Positions 43,740 through 43,787 of a stretch of 43,787 bases of DNA are shown piece after piece. This DNA is from Streptomyces sp. NRRL B-1347 (GTDB lineage Bacteria > Actinomycetota > Actinomycetes > Streptomycetales > Streptomycetaceae): assembly GCF_000720325.1 (NCBI RefSeq), contig NZ_JOJM01000065.1, forward strand, positions 1-43,787, given 5' to 3'. The position numbers and the translations under genes were made by a program. Numbering within the stretch: the stretch's first letter is position 1; each line of letters starts with the position of its first letter. Under the pieces are notes generated by a model, which was given only the letters and a program-made list of their open reading frames with translations, had not been told where the DNA came from and did not search any database.

Positions 43740-43787
43740 GTCCGTTCCTTGAGAACTCAACAGCGTGCCAAAAGTCAACGCCAGATA
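43740..43787 (+). other. rRNA operon leader, upstream of the 16S rRNA gene
   Basis: The sequence GTCCGTTCCTTGAGAACTCA leading into ACAGCGTGCCAAAAGTCAAC is the leader I know from Streptomyces rRNA operons; related leaders in mycobacteria contain the antitermination boxes and processing stem. The 16S gene itself starts beyond the right edge. The region 43396-43487 before the promoters shows only a small CGGGGT/ACCCCG dyad. Confidence 0.75.

Overview
The window is a piece of a high-GC actinobacterial chromosome and is almost certainly from Streptomyces. Supporting signs are very strong G/C bias at third codon positions, frequent GTG starts, three families of intergenic repeats that I recognise from Streptomyces, the gene order ispG - proS - rimP-nusA-ylxR-infB-DUF503-rbfA-truB - ribF - rpsO-pnp-M16 peptidase-dapB - dapA-rnj, and a protein that looks like the developmental regulator BldB. 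Species cannot be told from the sequence alone. No CRISPR array, insertion sequence, prophage or tRNA gene was seen.

Left part (1-8 kb): the 3' end of ispG, a secreted GH29-type fucosidase-like hydrolase, two GNAT acetyltransferases and proS. A leftward cassette follows, transcribed as lipoprotein, then ferritin-like DUF4439 protein, then an aminoglycoside-phosphotransferase-like protein that has lost its catalytic residues.

Translation operon (8.2-15.5 kb): rimP, nusA, ylxR, infB (with a long Gly/Pro/Arg-rich N-terminus and a chain of three mini-ORFs in its leader), DUF503/ylxP, rbfA and truB. Downstream on the same strand is a 1173-residue protein that joins a degenerate trypsin-like domain to a STAND-like NTPase and an alpha-helical repeat tail. 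It looks altered in both catalytic centres and is the most unusual gene here. ribF follows.

Accessory middle (20.4-33.3 kb): a complete leftward oligopeptide-type ABC importer operon (binding protein, two permeases, two ATPases) with a DasR-like operator candidate upstream. Next come a 932-residue MinD/EspI-like ATPase, a BldB-like DUF397 protein, a proline-rich membrane protein and a membrane-anchored PQQ-type beta-propeller protein with a Lys/Asp-rich insert. In S. coelicolor this interval carries, to my knowledge, the ESX/type VII secretion cluster. Here none of its secretion components is visible, so the MinD-like and BldB-like genes look like retained flanks.

Right part (33.5-43.8 kb): rpsO, pnp, an M16 peptidase, dapB, small membrane proteins, dapA and rnj (RNase J). 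Strong hairpins lie in the rpsO-pnp spacer, in the pnp leader and next to the rnj ribosome-binding site. The window ends in three tandem promoter-like repeats and the leader of an rRNA operon whose 16S gene starts beyond the right edge.
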